This document shows, piece after piece, positions 26,301 to 35,213 of a DNA stretch of 64,000 bases. Below the pieces are notes generated by a model, which saw nothing but the letters and a program-made list of their open reading frames with translations, was not told where the DNA came from and made no database searches. Each line of letters opens with the position of its first letter. Positions within the stretch are counted from its first letter, which is position 1. The position numbers and the translations under genes are program-made. Origin of the DNA: Desulfobacter curvatus DSM 3379 (lineage in GTDB: Bacteria > Desulfobacterota > Desulfobacteria > Desulfobacterales > Desulfobacteraceae); contig NZ_KB892901.1 in the NCBI RefSeq assembly GCF_000373985.1, forward strand, positions 82,807 through 146,806, in the 5' to 3' direction.

Positions 26301-26475
26301 GTTCAGTACTGAAAGACTGGTCCATTAAGAACTTTCTGAGCAACCCTTCTTCAATATTACTGTTGCCATCTTGATCCTTATAGTTACCCAGATATTTGTA
26401 ATCCAGCGTATTCTGAAATAATTTAATCACCCGATCTTGGGTGGCACGTTCTGGTTTATTGATGGCTCCGCTCAT
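23386..26475 (-). CDS. hsdR: type I restriction enzyme R subunit
   Basis: 1029 residues, normal HsdR length. N-terminal nuclease motif RPDIVLYVNGIAVAVLELKN (PD...ExK); SF2 motor with HTQGSGKSITM (Walker A), FVDECHRTQ (DECH box), GFTGTPLL and ICRVNRLDGDD (motif VI); then the helical HsdM-binding C-terminus. With HsdM and HsdS it translocates DNA and cuts unmodified targets. The start overlaps gajB by 4 bp (ATGA), so hsdR translation is coupled to a Gabija gene, not to hsdS. Confidence 0.95.
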   Translation of the reverse strand: MSGAINKPERATQDRVIKLFQNTLDYKYLGNYKDQDGNSNIEEGLLRKFLMDQSFSTEQINRVVYELTNAANNHGQSLYQNNKTVYEFLRFGVPVKVEAGVPTETIQIINWQEPLKNDFYIAEEVTIHGEKEKRPDIVLYVNGIAVAVLELKNSRKDLSEGIRQNITNQQETFIEQFFTTIQFIFAGNDTQGLRYGTIKTGEKYYLSWKEDEADNEGYKLDKYLIKMCCKERLIELMFDFVVFDGGIKKLPRVHQYFGVKAAQRHIQKREGGIIWHTQGSGKSITMVILAKWILENNPNARVLVITDRDELDKQIERVFKESGESIYRTRSGRDLMTQLGEAKPRLLCSLVHKFGPKDTGLKSKKQFEAFIRQLENSPSHAVGELFVFVDECHRTQSGKLHKVMKAILPGALFIGFTGTPLLKRDKATSLEVFGKYIHTYKFNEAVNDGVVLDLVYEARDIDQRLSSQTKIDEWFEAKTKGLNEFQQAELKKKWGTMQRVLSSRSRMNNVAADIIFDFSVKPRLNSQSGNAILVASSIYEACRYFEIFQDTEFKGKCAVVTSYNPQTKDITTEDTGANTETDKEYIYKIYNDLLSDISPRPGMSKTETYEEKVKQKFTDEPANMKLLIVVDKLLTGFDAPSCTYLYIDKSMQDHGLFQAICRVNRLDGDDKEFGYIIDYMDLFKKVENAVAVYTSELDYDEFNAEDCDVLLKDRLEAGREKLDTALEELELLCEPVEPPKGDLEHIHYFCGNTEVPEEIKVREIVRNTLYKMTIAFVRAYANIADEMAEAGYSESSIEHIKKRMDHFLKLRDIIKNASGETIDLKAYEADMRHLIDNYIQADDSKVISPFGDMSLIDVIVKSGISEAINSLPGGIKKNRDAVAETIENNVRSKIIKDHLLDPAYFDAMSKLLDEIIKQRKQNAIDYEVYLKKVAALAQKVAEGKEENTPDSLDTPAKRALWNNLNRNETLANQVDAAVLVSRSDGWRGNPAKENLIKQAIYKVLDDVDESNRVDEAIRVFNIVKQQQSY

Positions 26476-28382
26476 TTCTCAATTTCCTCTATAAATCTTG
26501 ATTTTTGCTGAAACCTCAAATCCCCCCATGGCATCATTCTTTGTTTTGGGTAAGATATATAAAGCCACCTTTTTGCCCTTGTCACAGCTACAAAAGCATT
26601 ATTTCGCTCCTCACTGATTTTTTTCTTAGAATTAGCTCTGTAATCAGGGAACACTCCTTCACACATACCCATTAAAAAAACGATATCTTTTTCCAATCCT
26701 TTCATGGTGTGAACTGTACTCAGGGTTAATCCATTTTCAACAGATTGTTCCGTTAGCTGTCCTAAGGCCATTGCGTTTCTGAACGTCGATAGGGACTCCC
26801 CCAGCCCTTTTCGTTTAAATTTGGTCCAGCAAGTGGAAAATTCATTAAGTTCATCTAAGCTGAGTTTGATTTCTTCTAAAAATTCATCATTATTTACACC
26901 ATCAGCTAAAGAACCGCTCGCTAAATCATTAAGCTTTTTCTTAAAATCTCGGACAAGCTTAGGCATATTGGGGTTTGACAATTCCAACTGATCAATATGC
27001 TTTAAAAGGTCTGAAAATAAAAAGGCGTTCGGTAATGCCCCCCCCTTGACCTTTTCTGCCCATACAGTCAGTAAATCGTCATTTCCCCATGACAGAGGTG
27101 CATCGATTTTAAGCAAAGAACAGAGCTTTTTCCCATCTACCCAATCTTTTGGGTTCAGTCTTAACCTAATCCCATAATCAAGGATTTTACCAAAAAAAGA
27201 ATTTGGTTCTGCCTGTCGCTCGCCTTTTCTGATAGTGTATGGAATCCCTGCCGATTCAAGTTCTTTTTCAAGGGAAGAAAACACGAAGCGAGTTCTGGCG
27301 ATAACCACCATTTTTACCAGGGAAATTTCATTTTCAATATCATCGTGATTTTTCAGTTTAAGAAGATCATTTATGGTTGAAACGATCCAGTTAGCTTCCG
27401 ACTGTTCATTATCAAAGGACTCTATTTTAATAAATCCTTCTAAAGCATATTCATGCTCTTTTTGTGAATGTGGTTTCAGTTTGTTGGCAGTACGGATAAC
27501 GGCTTTCGTACTTCTATAATTTTCTTTCAGTGAAAACTGAATAGGAGAAAAGTCTGAAAGAAAATCATTACAAAGATATTGCGTAGAGGAACCATTAAAT
27601 CCATAAATCATCTGATTGGGATCTCCAACCATCAGAACACTTTTAATGGCATCACCGCAAAGAACCCTAATAAACTCATATTGTGCTTTATTTAAATCTT
27701 GGGCTTCATCAACACATACATGTTTATACTGTGCACGATATATTTTTGCTATCCAATCATGTGTCAATAAAATCTTATGAGCGTAAACCAAAATGTCGTC
27801 ATAATCAATTCCACCGCTATTAATCAATGCCTGCTGATAATCCTCATAGATTTTCCACAGGCCTTCGTTGTCCGGGAACTTTTCTTCTATACCATCAGAT
27901 GTTAATAGCTCTCGTTTAATCAGTGAAAAACCATCCATATAATTTTGGAGATTTCGTTCTCTATTTTTTTGCTCCCTTTGATTTTTTATATTGAGATACT
28001 CGTCTATATCGACACCATCTTCTCGAAGAGATTGAAGAAACACCTCCATCCTGTCCTGATCTCTGTCATAAATATGCAACTCGGAGGGAAGTCCGATAGT
28101 ATGTCCGTACTTTTCAAGAATTCGCTGCGCTACTGAGTGTATCGTGGCAATCCAGGCACGGTCTTCGACTTCATCGGAGTCTTCTAACCTTGTTTGCATT
28201 TCTTCTGCAGCCTTATTTGTAAAGGTTAGAGCAATAATCCCATTTTTTTTTGTTGAACTGAGAATATATCGAACCCGTTCAGTTAAAACTCTTGTTTTAC
28301 CGGACCCTGCTGAGGCCAATACCTGAATAGCCTTATCAATTGGTGACCGAACTATATCTTCCTGGGCTTTGGACAATCTCAT
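26472..28382 (-). CDS. gajB: UvrD-family helicase, probable Gabija GajB
   Basis: 636 residues. SF1A motifs: LASAGSGKTRVL (I), ALTFTNKAAEEM (Ia), HVCVDEAQDLN (II), LKENYRST (IV), STVHTMKGLEKDIVFL (V) and AVTRAKRWLYISYP (VI). Directly downstream (1-bp gap) of an OLD/TOPRIM nuclease, the defining Gabija arrangement, in which GajB is the helicase-like partner of GajA. Somewhat longer than the best known GajB. Overlaps hsdR by 4 bp, so it is embedded in the restriction operon. A general repair helicase is less likely given the coupling. Confidence 0.8.
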   Translation of the reverse strand: MRLSKAQEDIVRSPIDKAIQVLASAGSGKTRVLTERVRYILSSTKKNGIIALTFTNKAAEEMQTRLEDSDEVEDRAWIATIHSVAQRILEKYGHTIGLPSELHIYDRDQDRMEVFLQSLREDGVDIDEYLNIKNQREQKNRERNLQNYMDGFSLIKRELLTSDGIEEKFPDNEGLWKIYEDYQQALINSGGIDYDDILVYAHKILLTHDWIAKIYRAQYKHVCVDEAQDLNKAQYEFIRVLCGDAIKSVLMVGDPNQMIYGFNGSSTQYLCNDFLSDFSPIQFSLKENYRSTKAVIRTANKLKPHSQKEHEYALEGFIKIESFDNEQSEANWIVSTINDLLKLKNHDDIENEISLVKMVVIARTRFVFSSLEKELESAGIPYTIRKGERQAEPNSFFGKILDYGIRLRLNPKDWVDGKKLCSLLKIDAPLSWGNDDLLTVWAEKVKGGALPNAFLFSDLLKHIDQLELSNPNMPKLVRDFKKKLNDLASGSLADGVNNDEFLEEIKLSLDELNEFSTCWTKFKRKGLGESLSTFRNAMALGQLTEQSVENGLTLSTVHTMKGLEKDIVFLMGMCEGVFPDYRANSKKKISEERNNAFVAVTRAKRWLYISYPKQRMMPWGDLRFQQKSRFIEEIEK

Positions 28383-28383
28383 A

Positions 28384-30210
28384 TCAGACTCCCGCTATTA
28401 TTTTTTTAATAAATTCAATGATTTTTGGAGGCAGTTTCTCTTTATCAAGTTTAACAAATTTATCAGTCAGTGCTTTTGCATACATCGGTTTCTGTGAGTC
28501 TAAGATCTCAGAAATTGCTCTTTTCCTACCTTCATCTCCGCTGTAATCTCTCAATTCAGATTCAAATATAGGCTGGTTACAGGTCTCACAAGGCGGTTTG
28601 TCAGTCTTTTTTGACTTCAAAGGTGTGCCGTCTTTCTTTGATATCTGAGAATCAATATATCCTGCACCATTTATTTCATCTATTGTCTGCTCAATAATGT
28701 CTTTATATCCATTGGCTAAAAGGTAGCCTTCAAAATCGGTCCCATCCAGAATGGTAACTTGCTCTGATGAATGTATATCTGTTTCACCGAAAACCTTCTC
28801 GTAATTCTTTTTAAGCTGTTCGACTATTTTTTCTTCTCCATCGCTGAATATAAACACGGGGATATTTAAATCCTTTCCAAATATCAGGAAGGGACGATAT
28901 TTTGCGCCTGACCCATTCACACCTACAAAATTAACTCCTATGGAGAAAGGGGAACAGCCAGTGAATGCCTGAAACAACGCTGGAAGTGCCTGCTCTTCAG
29001 TTTCACCTTCAGAAAGAACAATCGCCTTTGCAAACAAAAGTTCTCCCCTGGAATGTACAACCTCTCTTTGAATTTTGCGCAAATCATCATTTTCAAATGT
29101 TTCCCTCAACCTGTTTGCCTGAACCTCATTTCCTGCTTTACTGAGCACACTGATTTCATGAATTTCAGCCAGTCCAGCCAAGTAAGGTGAATGGGTGCTG
29201 ATAATTATTTGGCCGGATGAATCTATCAGCTGTCTGTATAATGTCCGCTGGGCATTAGGATGTAAATGCGCTTCCGGTTCTTCAGCAGCCATAATCGGGA
29301 AAAACGGTTGAGCTTCTTCTTCATGGTTTTTAGCCATTAATTCAGTGAATGCTTTTACAGTAAGCATTGAGGCCCAACTTCGTGTACCCATTCCATGATA
29401 TTCCATTGAAAATGAGCTTTTCTCTGATTCTCCAAAATTTACACTAAATCGCTTAGACAGATCCCGTATTTTTTTGGGGAAGGGAGTTAGTTCTGTTTGT
29501 CCGGAGCCTTCAAAGGATTGGTTGAGATAGTCTAAATGCTGTTTGAGTTTCTTTAACGGCTCACTTTTATCGATGGCTTCCTTATTAACATCGGCCACCA
29601 TTTTTTCCAGTACGGTTACATCTTTCTCATCGTATTCAACGCTTGATAATACCCTGCCAATAAAAGACGATTTTTCTTTCAACTCATTATGTATATCCCG
29701 TTGAGCATCTATAGAAATAAAGGGGACCGATTCAATTCGGCCCTTCAGCTTGTTTTTCTTCTTCGGGCTTTCATTTTGCCAGTTATTAAATTCAGGCCAG
29801 TAATCCAGAGAAAACCTTTCAAGAAGATATCCTCCCTTTATTTTATCTGGGGTCGCCATTGCCCTCAACGCAACAAATTGATACCCATCCGCTTCCTGCT
29901 GAATCTTGTCACCGAATTCCTGTTGCCACTCTTCAGAAAATTCCTGCTCCCGTATACCTTGGTCATCAATAGAAATAAATCGCAGATCCACAAGAATTTT
30001 ATTCTGCCGTTTTTCATCACTGTTAATGTGGAAATCCTCATCAGATAAGAAACGGCCATAATCACCAAGGGCCAGTTGAAGTGCCTTAATCACTGATGTC
30101 TTGCCGGAATTGTTTTGACCTATCAACAGCGTCACTCTCGGCAGAACCAGTTCTATATTTGATATGCCTCTAAAATTTGCGATACGAACTTGATCTATCT
30201 GAATGCTCAT
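28384..30210 (-). CDS. gajA: OLD-family ATPase/TOPRIM nuclease, probable Gabija GajA
   Basis: 608 residues. ABC-type ATPase half: IANFRGISNIELVL, LLIGQNNSGKTSVIKAL (Walker A), EEPEAHLHPNAQRTLYRQL and ISTHSPYL. C-terminal TOPRIM nuclease: AIVLSEGETEEQALPAL (catalytic Glu) and VFIFSDGEE. In Gabija, GajA nicks DNA when NTPs are depleted by phage replication, with GajB downstream. Overlaps hsdS by 4 bp. A CETCNQPIF Cys pair near residue 545 is an extra feature. Confidence 0.82.
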   Translation of the reverse strand: MSIQIDQVRIANFRGISNIELVLPRVTLLIGQNNSGKTSVIKALQLALGDYGRFLSDEDFHINSDEKRQNKILVDLRFISIDDQGIREQEFSEEWQQEFGDKIQQEADGYQFVALRAMATPDKIKGGYLLERFSLDYWPEFNNWQNESPKKKNKLKGRIESVPFISIDAQRDIHNELKEKSSFIGRVLSSVEYDEKDVTVLEKMVADVNKEAIDKSEPLKKLKQHLDYLNQSFEGSGQTELTPFPKKIRDLSKRFSVNFGESEKSSFSMEYHGMGTRSWASMLTVKAFTELMAKNHEEEAQPFFPIMAAEEPEAHLHPNAQRTLYRQLIDSSGQIIISTHSPYLAGLAEIHEISVLSKAGNEVQANRLRETFENDDLRKIQREVVHSRGELLFAKAIVLSEGETEEQALPALFQAFTGCSPFSIGVNFVGVNGSGAKYRPFLIFGKDLNIPVFIFSDGEEKIVEQLKKNYEKVFGETDIHSSEQVTILDGTDFEGYLLANGYKDIIEQTIDEINGAGYIDSQISKKDGTPLKSKKTDKPPCETCNQPIFESELRDYSGDEGRKRAISEILDSQKPMYAKALTDKFVKLDKEKLPPKIIEFIKKIIAGV

Positions 30211-31439
30211 GGCTTCGACCTTTGTTTTTCAACTAAACGAATTTTTCCGGTTAGGAGAGACTGCATCATACCTTGTTTAAGTTGTTTGATTTTGGAAAGT
30301 TTGATTGTTAAGTGATCAATATCTTTATCCATATCAGAAAATATTTTTGCCAGTTCTTTTTGAACCTGGTTATCTGAAGGCACATAATACTTAAAATGAA
30401 CAAAGTCTTTTTGATATAGGTGGTTAATGGTTGATCCTGCACTCAATTGAGCCAAAAACTCTGAAAATATATTTGACTTGAGCACGTAAAAGAAAAATTC
30501 AGGGTCAAAAGCATCATCAATGGGCCTTATAACGAAAACACCACTATTCAACGTTGCAAGTTTTGGCACATCACGAATAAACGCTACTTTCCCAATTGTT
30601 CCATCTTTTGTTACCAGCACATCGAACTGTTTAACCTGGATATTTCTATCCTGTTTGTATCTCTCGTATTCCACAAAAAAACATTTGTCCCAATCAATAA
30701 ACCCATCCTTAAATTCAGTACCGGTGATCAGACAATAATCCCCTGATGTTTTATATTCGGCTGTGGTTAAACCCTGCCAGCCGATTCTTGCTTTTAGAAC
30801 AGCAGTATCGCCCAAACGTTTTTCAACCCATCCGTTTTTCAGTTTTTCATTTTCATCAAAAGGATCGAGTAGCTTTTGCATTGCCCCTTGTTTGATAAGA
30901 CGTTTTTTTATGATGAGTTTTTCAAGTTGGGATATCAGCGCATCGGCATCGCTTAAGGCCTTTGCGATTGTGGATTGTTCCTTTTTAGATGGTCTAGCTA
31001 TTTTTAAACCACTACAAGCCTGCTTATTTAATTTTGGTTGAGCTGTACCAGAGTTTAGCAAAGTATAATCCCGACTTTCTAAAAACTCTGTCAAATATTT
31101 GATATCAAAATTAGTATTTGGCCTTAATACATGTGCGTGATTGTTTACCCAAATTTTACCACTCACTTTAAACGCTAAAGGAAGAGTGCGGCTTAAAATA
31201 TTTTCTCCATCTTCACCAAGTAAAATTAATTCCTCATCGAAAATATAGCTGTTAACAAAATCAACAATTCCAGATGCTCCATAATAGGGGTATTCTCCCT
31301 TCATTTTTGCTCGCTCTGAAGATTTTATAGGCCGACGCTGACTATCTAAAAATTCGACAGCGTCCTGTAATTCACATACATCCCAATCATCGGGAATCAC
31401 ACCCACCTCAGTCTGTTTGTAACCATCTATTAGCTCCAT
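30207..31439 (-). CDS. hsdS: type I restriction enzyme specificity subunit
   Basis: 410 residues with two target-recognition domains: residues 1-150 (start YKQTEVGVIPDDWDV) and about 205-350 (WVEKRLGDTAVLKARIGWQGL). Each is followed by a conserved helical spacer, KEQSTIAKALSDADALISQLEKLIIKKRLIKQG and DKDIDHLTIKLSKIKQLKQGMMQSLLTG. It sets the bipartite DNA target of methylation and cleavage. Overlaps hsdM by 10 bp and gajA by 4 bp. The recognition sequence cannot be read from the protein. Confidence 0.94.
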   Translation of the reverse strand: MELIDGYKQTEVGVIPDDWDVCELQDAVEFLDSQRRPIKSSERAKMKGEYPYYGASGIVDFVNSYIFDEELILLGEDGENILSRTLPLAFKVSGKIWVNNHAHVLRPNTNFDIKYLTEFLESRDYTLLNSGTAQPKLNKQACSGLKIARPSKKEQSTIAKALSDADALISQLEKLIIKKRLIKQGAMQKLLDPFDENEKLKNGWVEKRLGDTAVLKARIGWQGLTTAEYKTSGDYCLITGTEFKDGFIDWDKCFFVEYERYKQDRNIQVKQFDVLVTKDGTIGKVAFIRDVPKLATLNSGVFVIRPIDDAFDPEFFFYVLKSNIFSEFLAQLSAGSTINHLYQKDFVHFKYYVPSDNQVQKELAKIFSDMDKDIDHLTIKLSKIKQLKQGMMQSLLTGKIRLVEKQRSKP

Positions 31440-34162
31440 AGGAACCCCATCTTTTTCAAATGAACTGCTACAGCATCTTCCAGCATGCTAACTCTTTGAG
31501 TCTGTTCAGGCAATGGCATCTCATAACGTTCTGCCAGGTCTTTAATCCTGGATGTCAGTCGCTGACTAATTCGATCGAGTTCAGAATGAATATCTTTTTC
31601 AATGGTTCCCAACCACTTATCGTCCACCACCAATTGTTTGATTTGCTCTTCAGTGAGTGTTGGGTAAAAAGCTAACAGGGTTTCATCCAGCTCAGCCTCT
31701 TTTTCTTTGATCTGTTTTTTGAGAGCAGCAATATCTTCAAATAGGCTCAGGTACTGTTTGAGTACTCTTATTTCAGCCAGGAATTCACCGTCGCTGTGTT
31801 TAGTGAGTGCTTTATCAATTTGCTCCAATGCTTTCTGCTGTAGCTTTATTATTTTTTTCTTACTGTCTTTAATGGCTTTATCGCATTCAAGATAGTTGTT
31901 TAAAAGAGGCTTTTCTTCGTCAAAGGCCTTTTTCAACCGGTTTTTTACAGCTGTTAATGTGACATTTCCTTTGGCATTTTTCAGGGATGAAATACCGTCC
32001 TTTTCTGCCAGGTCGGCCAGATGTTCTATTTCCCGAATCAAGCTTTTGTTAAGGGTTTTATATGCTGATGAACTTGTAGGATCTAACGCTTCCCAGGCCA
32101 AATCAATATATTCTTGTAAGGACATCGTTGCTTCTGACTTGTTGCCCACACCATTCAAAGGGCCGTCTTCACTACTGTGTTCCTCTTCCAGTTCGGTCAA
32201 TTTACCTTGAAAATTTTCGAGTTCATCTTTAAGCTCATCTATTACCTGCTGTTCTTGAGCAAAATAGCGGTTGATAACCAAATATTTGGGGATAAGATCG
32301 CAGGTCCAGCCTTTATCAACTTCATTACCCTTATTATTTTTCACCAGTATTCGGTACGTTGAGGCCTGCCACCCGCCACCGAAGTCAATGGGAGCAGCAA
32401 TCAAGTAGCAATCATCCTGCATAATGTTGAACCAGTAGTTCATCAAATACTGATATACATCGTACTTGTCTATTAGGGGGTGTGCACAGTAGGCAGACAG
32501 CAGGTTTTCTGATATGGTATGAATCAATTTCTTGGGATTGAAGCCATGTGTTAGCTCTTTTAACGTAGCTTGAGTTTTGATCCGCCACCCTTCAAAGACC
32601 TCATTTATCAATTCAGTGTAGCGGATGAATTCATCATGCTCAAATATCGTTTGTTTTATAAGGTTTTGCTCCACTTGCAGGGTCAGATATTTATTTGATC
32701 GCTTCGCCTGGGTGAAAAGAGCATTTTTTAATTGAGGGAAAACTACCCAATAATTTTTTAAAGCATCAATATCTGTTTTTGGGATATCACCCAATAAATG
32801 GGCTTCTATATCCTGAATATCTTCAGATTTGGAACTGTCAATATAGCGGGGGATATTGAGATTGAACTCATTCTTTTCGATTTCCGCAAAGCTCACCATT
32901 TTACTGTAGCCATGATGCTGGGCCTGATGGTTGAACACATCGACAATTCTGTGAAGATCCATTTCCCGTAATCGGTTTTTATTACCATCCTTGATAAAGC
33001 CTTTGCTGGCATCAACCATAAAAATGCCTTTTCGAGAACCGGCGGCTTCTTTGTCTACTAAAATAATACAGGCAGGGATACCAGTCCCATAAAAAAGGTT
33101 AGCAGGAAGACCTATGATTCCTTTAATATACCCTTTTTTGACCAGAGACTCTCGTATAACTGCTTCAGCATTCCCCCTGAATAATACGCCATGAGGCAGG
33201 ATACACGCACCTTTGCCCTGGCTCTTCAAACTTCGGATAATGTGTAACAGGTAAGCATAGTCACCATTTTTACTGGGTGGCACACCAAATCCATCAAAGC
33301 GGTTATAAGGATCTTTTTCTGTATCAACTCCATTTCCCCAGCGTTTATCACTGAAAGGAGGATTGGCAACGACAAAATCAAACTGTTTCATTACACCTTC
33401 ATCTTCTGGAAAACGAGGGTTTGAAAGTGTGTTGCCTTGTTTAATTTCTGCTGTTGGATTGTTGTGCAAGATCATATTCATATGGGCCAGGGCACTTGTG
33501 GCATTATCTTTCTCCTGGCCGTAAAGGGTTACTGACGTTTTCGCTTCATCAGCGACTTTCAGCAAAAGAGATCCTGAACCGCAAGTAGGGTCATAAACGG
33601 TTGTAGTACCTGATGTGTCAGCTTTATCGATCCCGATAATTTTAGCCATAACACGACTGACTTCTGACGGGGTATAGAACTGACCTTTGCTTTTCCCAGA
33701 CTCTGTTGCAAAATGGCGCATCAGATATTCGTAAGCGTCGCCCAGGATATCATCATTTTCAGCACGATTTTTGCTGAAGTCTAATGCCTTATTTTCGAAA
33801 ATTGCCACCAGATTAGTGAGCCGTTCGACCTTTTCCTTAGCACTGCCCAATTTTTCTGAATCATCGAAATCAGGAAGTGCCGTCCGGGACAATTTATTGG
33901 CATTAGCCAGAGGGGCCACTATCCTTTTATTAATATCATCGCCTATGGTGGGTTTACCTTTCAATGCCACCATATCCGCAAAACTTGCCCCATAAGGAAT
34001 CGTAATGGGTGCAAACGGCTGACCTGCATACTTATCACTGATATATTTTACAAACAGCATGAACAGGACGTAATCTTTATACTGGCTGGCATCCATTCCT
34101 CCACGGAGTTCATCACAACTTGCCCAAAGCGAGCTATATAATTCAGATTTCTTTATTGCCAT
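31430..34162 (-). CDS. hsdM: type I restriction enzyme methylase subunit with long C-terminal extension
   Basis: 910 residues, versus about 500 for a typical HsdM. N-terminal helical domain (YSSLWASCDELRGGMDASQYKDYVL), then the N6-adenine methylase with YTPSEV, DPTCGSGSLL (SAM binding) and VANPPFSDKRW (NPPF). The methylase ends near residue 470. The remaining 400 residues are helical with coiled-coil segments (KLTELEEEHSSED, LKKQIKEKEAELDETLLAFYP). AAGGAA precedes the ATG, the first gene of the six-gene defence operon. Long HsdM of this kind are known in some type I families. Confidence 0.94.
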   Translation of the reverse strand: MAIKKSELYSSLWASCDELRGGMDASQYKDYVLFMLFVKYISDKYAGQPFAPITIPYGASFADMVALKGKPTIGDDINKRIVAPLANANKLSRTALPDFDDSEKLGSAKEKVERLTNLVAIFENKALDFSKNRAENDDILGDAYEYLMRHFATESGKSKGQFYTPSEVSRVMAKIIGIDKADTSGTTTVYDPTCGSGSLLLKVADEAKTSVTLYGQEKDNATSALAHMNMILHNNPTAEIKQGNTLSNPRFPEDEGVMKQFDFVVANPPFSDKRWGNGVDTEKDPYNRFDGFGVPPSKNGDYAYLLHIIRSLKSQGKGACILPHGVLFRGNAEAVIRESLVKKGYIKGIIGLPANLFYGTGIPACIILVDKEAAGSRKGIFMVDASKGFIKDGNKNRLREMDLHRIVDVFNHQAQHHGYSKMVSFAEIEKNEFNLNIPRYIDSSKSEDIQDIEAHLLGDIPKTDIDALKNYWVVFPQLKNALFTQAKRSNKYLTLQVEQNLIKQTIFEHDEFIRYTELINEVFEGWRIKTQATLKELTHGFNPKKLIHTISENLLSAYCAHPLIDKYDVYQYLMNYWFNIMQDDCYLIAAPIDFGGGWQASTYRILVKNNKGNEVDKGWTCDLIPKYLVINRYFAQEQQVIDELKDELENFQGKLTELEEEHSSEDGPLNGVGNKSEATMSLQEYIDLAWEALDPTSSSAYKTLNKSLIREIEHLADLAEKDGISSLKNAKGNVTLTAVKNRLKKAFDEEKPLLNNYLECDKAIKDSKKKIIKLQQKALEQIDKALTKHSDGEFLAEIRVLKQYLSLFEDIAALKKQIKEKEAELDETLLAFYPTLTEEQIKQLVVDDKWLGTIEKDIHSELDRISQRLTSRIKDLAERYEMPLPEQTQRVSMLEDAVAVHLKKMGFLWS

Positions 34163-34882
34163 TCAAATTTTTCCTTCATCAACAAAACATTATTACCATC
34201 ACCTCATTATCGTTTAACAACAATGAAATCAACTAAATATAGTCAATTCAGAAGAATTTCAGTTATTTCTGATTCAACTCTGATTTATTATCTGAAATCC
34301 CCTCTGCACAAGCCTGCTCATCAGAACGAACAATATAACACATAAAATATTTTAGATGGCCTTTTACCTTTAACAAACCGAAAGAATACATAGATGAGAC
34401 AGAAGGTTCACGGCGTATGGTATATAATACGGCAGCAGTACCCCTGATTGCTTAAACGGAGAGCATGACAGCGCACCCTGGCAAAACACTTCAAATCTTT
34501 CACTAAAGACTATGCCAAAAACGAAATCGTCAAATGAAGGGTTTCAAACCCCGGACTATTATTAAAAATCTTGGATCTAAATTTCATATCGACACCTGAT
34601 TAATGATTTAGAATATTTTATATTTTGGCGCTACATGGATTTTTGATGAAAATCATAGACCCAAAAGACATTGATCGCAACGACTTATCCTTCATTAACA
34701 CCGTAGCGCAGACACAGTTCAATCCCACTATACAGGATTTAGCATTTTAACAATTTTTGCGATAATCAGATCCTTGTATCTTGGGCCTATATCGGAGTTA
34801 TCCAAAAATAACAAATGATTTCGCGTTCCTTGGAAGCATGGTATACTGATACAGTCCGACAAAATGATTTTAGCGAGAGAGA
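34163..34882. other. 720-bp intergenic region upstream of hsdM, with a remnant frame and a direct repeat
   Basis: No confident gene. It should hold the hsdM operon promoter (leftward). A 34-codon frame at 34646-34750 (+), beginning MKIIDPKDIDRNDLSF, looks like the start of a broken gene but has no ribosome site. Bases 34531-34558 are one copy of a degenerate direct repeat whose partner is at 43488-43516. Confidence 0.5.
34531..34558 (+). repeat. degenerate direct repeat, left copy (partner 43488-43516)
   Basis: CAAATGAAG at the start and CCCCGGACTA at the end are shared with 43488-43516, with TTCAAA between; the copies differ by three substitutions and one inserted A. They bracket an 8.9-kb segment from the Com-like gene to the hybrid kinase. 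Confidence 0.55.
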
Positions 34883-35065
34883 ATGCAAAATTCAAATACA
34901 CCAGACCCAATCATTCCACCGTTGGAAAGTGCTCCTGACCTGAGAGAATACCGGTGCCCTCACTGTGGAAAATTTTTGTTTAAAGGTAATGTTACCCGCC
35001 TGAATATGGTCTGTCACCACTGCCAACAACTGATATCTGTTGATGAAAAAGACCTGCTAAATTAG
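34883..35065 (+). CDS. Com-like zinc-ribbon protein
   Basis: 60 residues with a single four-cysteine zinc ribbon, YRCPHCGKFLFKGNVTRLNMVCHHCQQLI, the pattern of phage Mu Com and related proteins. Mu Com binds mom mRNA and activates its translation; most Com-like proteins of this size are untested. A GAGAGAG purine run precedes the ATG. No mom-like DNA modification gene is adjacent, although the type I methylase operon is divergent from it. It is a small RNA- or DNA-binding regulator by inference. Confidence 0.7.
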   Translation: MQNSNTPDPIIPPLESAPDLREYRCPHCGKFLFKGNVTRLNMVCHHCQQLISVDEKDLLN

Positions 35066-35135
35066 GAAGAATTGCCCGGATAAAATCTGTTTTGTTAAAT
35101 TGTGTCCAATTGTGTCCATATTTTTTTAAAGAAAA

Positions 35136-35163
35136 TCCTCCCCGGATGTTGGTCCGGGGAGGA
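35136..35163 (-). terminator. intrinsic terminator of the 35214-36218 gene
   Basis: A perfect 11-bp stem (TCCTCCCCGGA/TCCGGGGAGGA) with a 6-nt loop, followed on the minus strand by TTTTCTTTAAAAAAA. It lies 50 bp past the stop of the leftward membrane protein gene, and also about 70 bp past the rightward Com-like gene. Confidence 0.8.
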
Positions 35164-35213
35164 ATGAACTTATAATGTCATCTTGATTGTTGTTGGATCA
35201 GTAGTTTTTTTAA

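Noticed and set aside
34646..34750. 34-codon frame resembling the start of a protein
   Set aside because: No ribosome site and no recognisable partner; noted as a possible remnant only.
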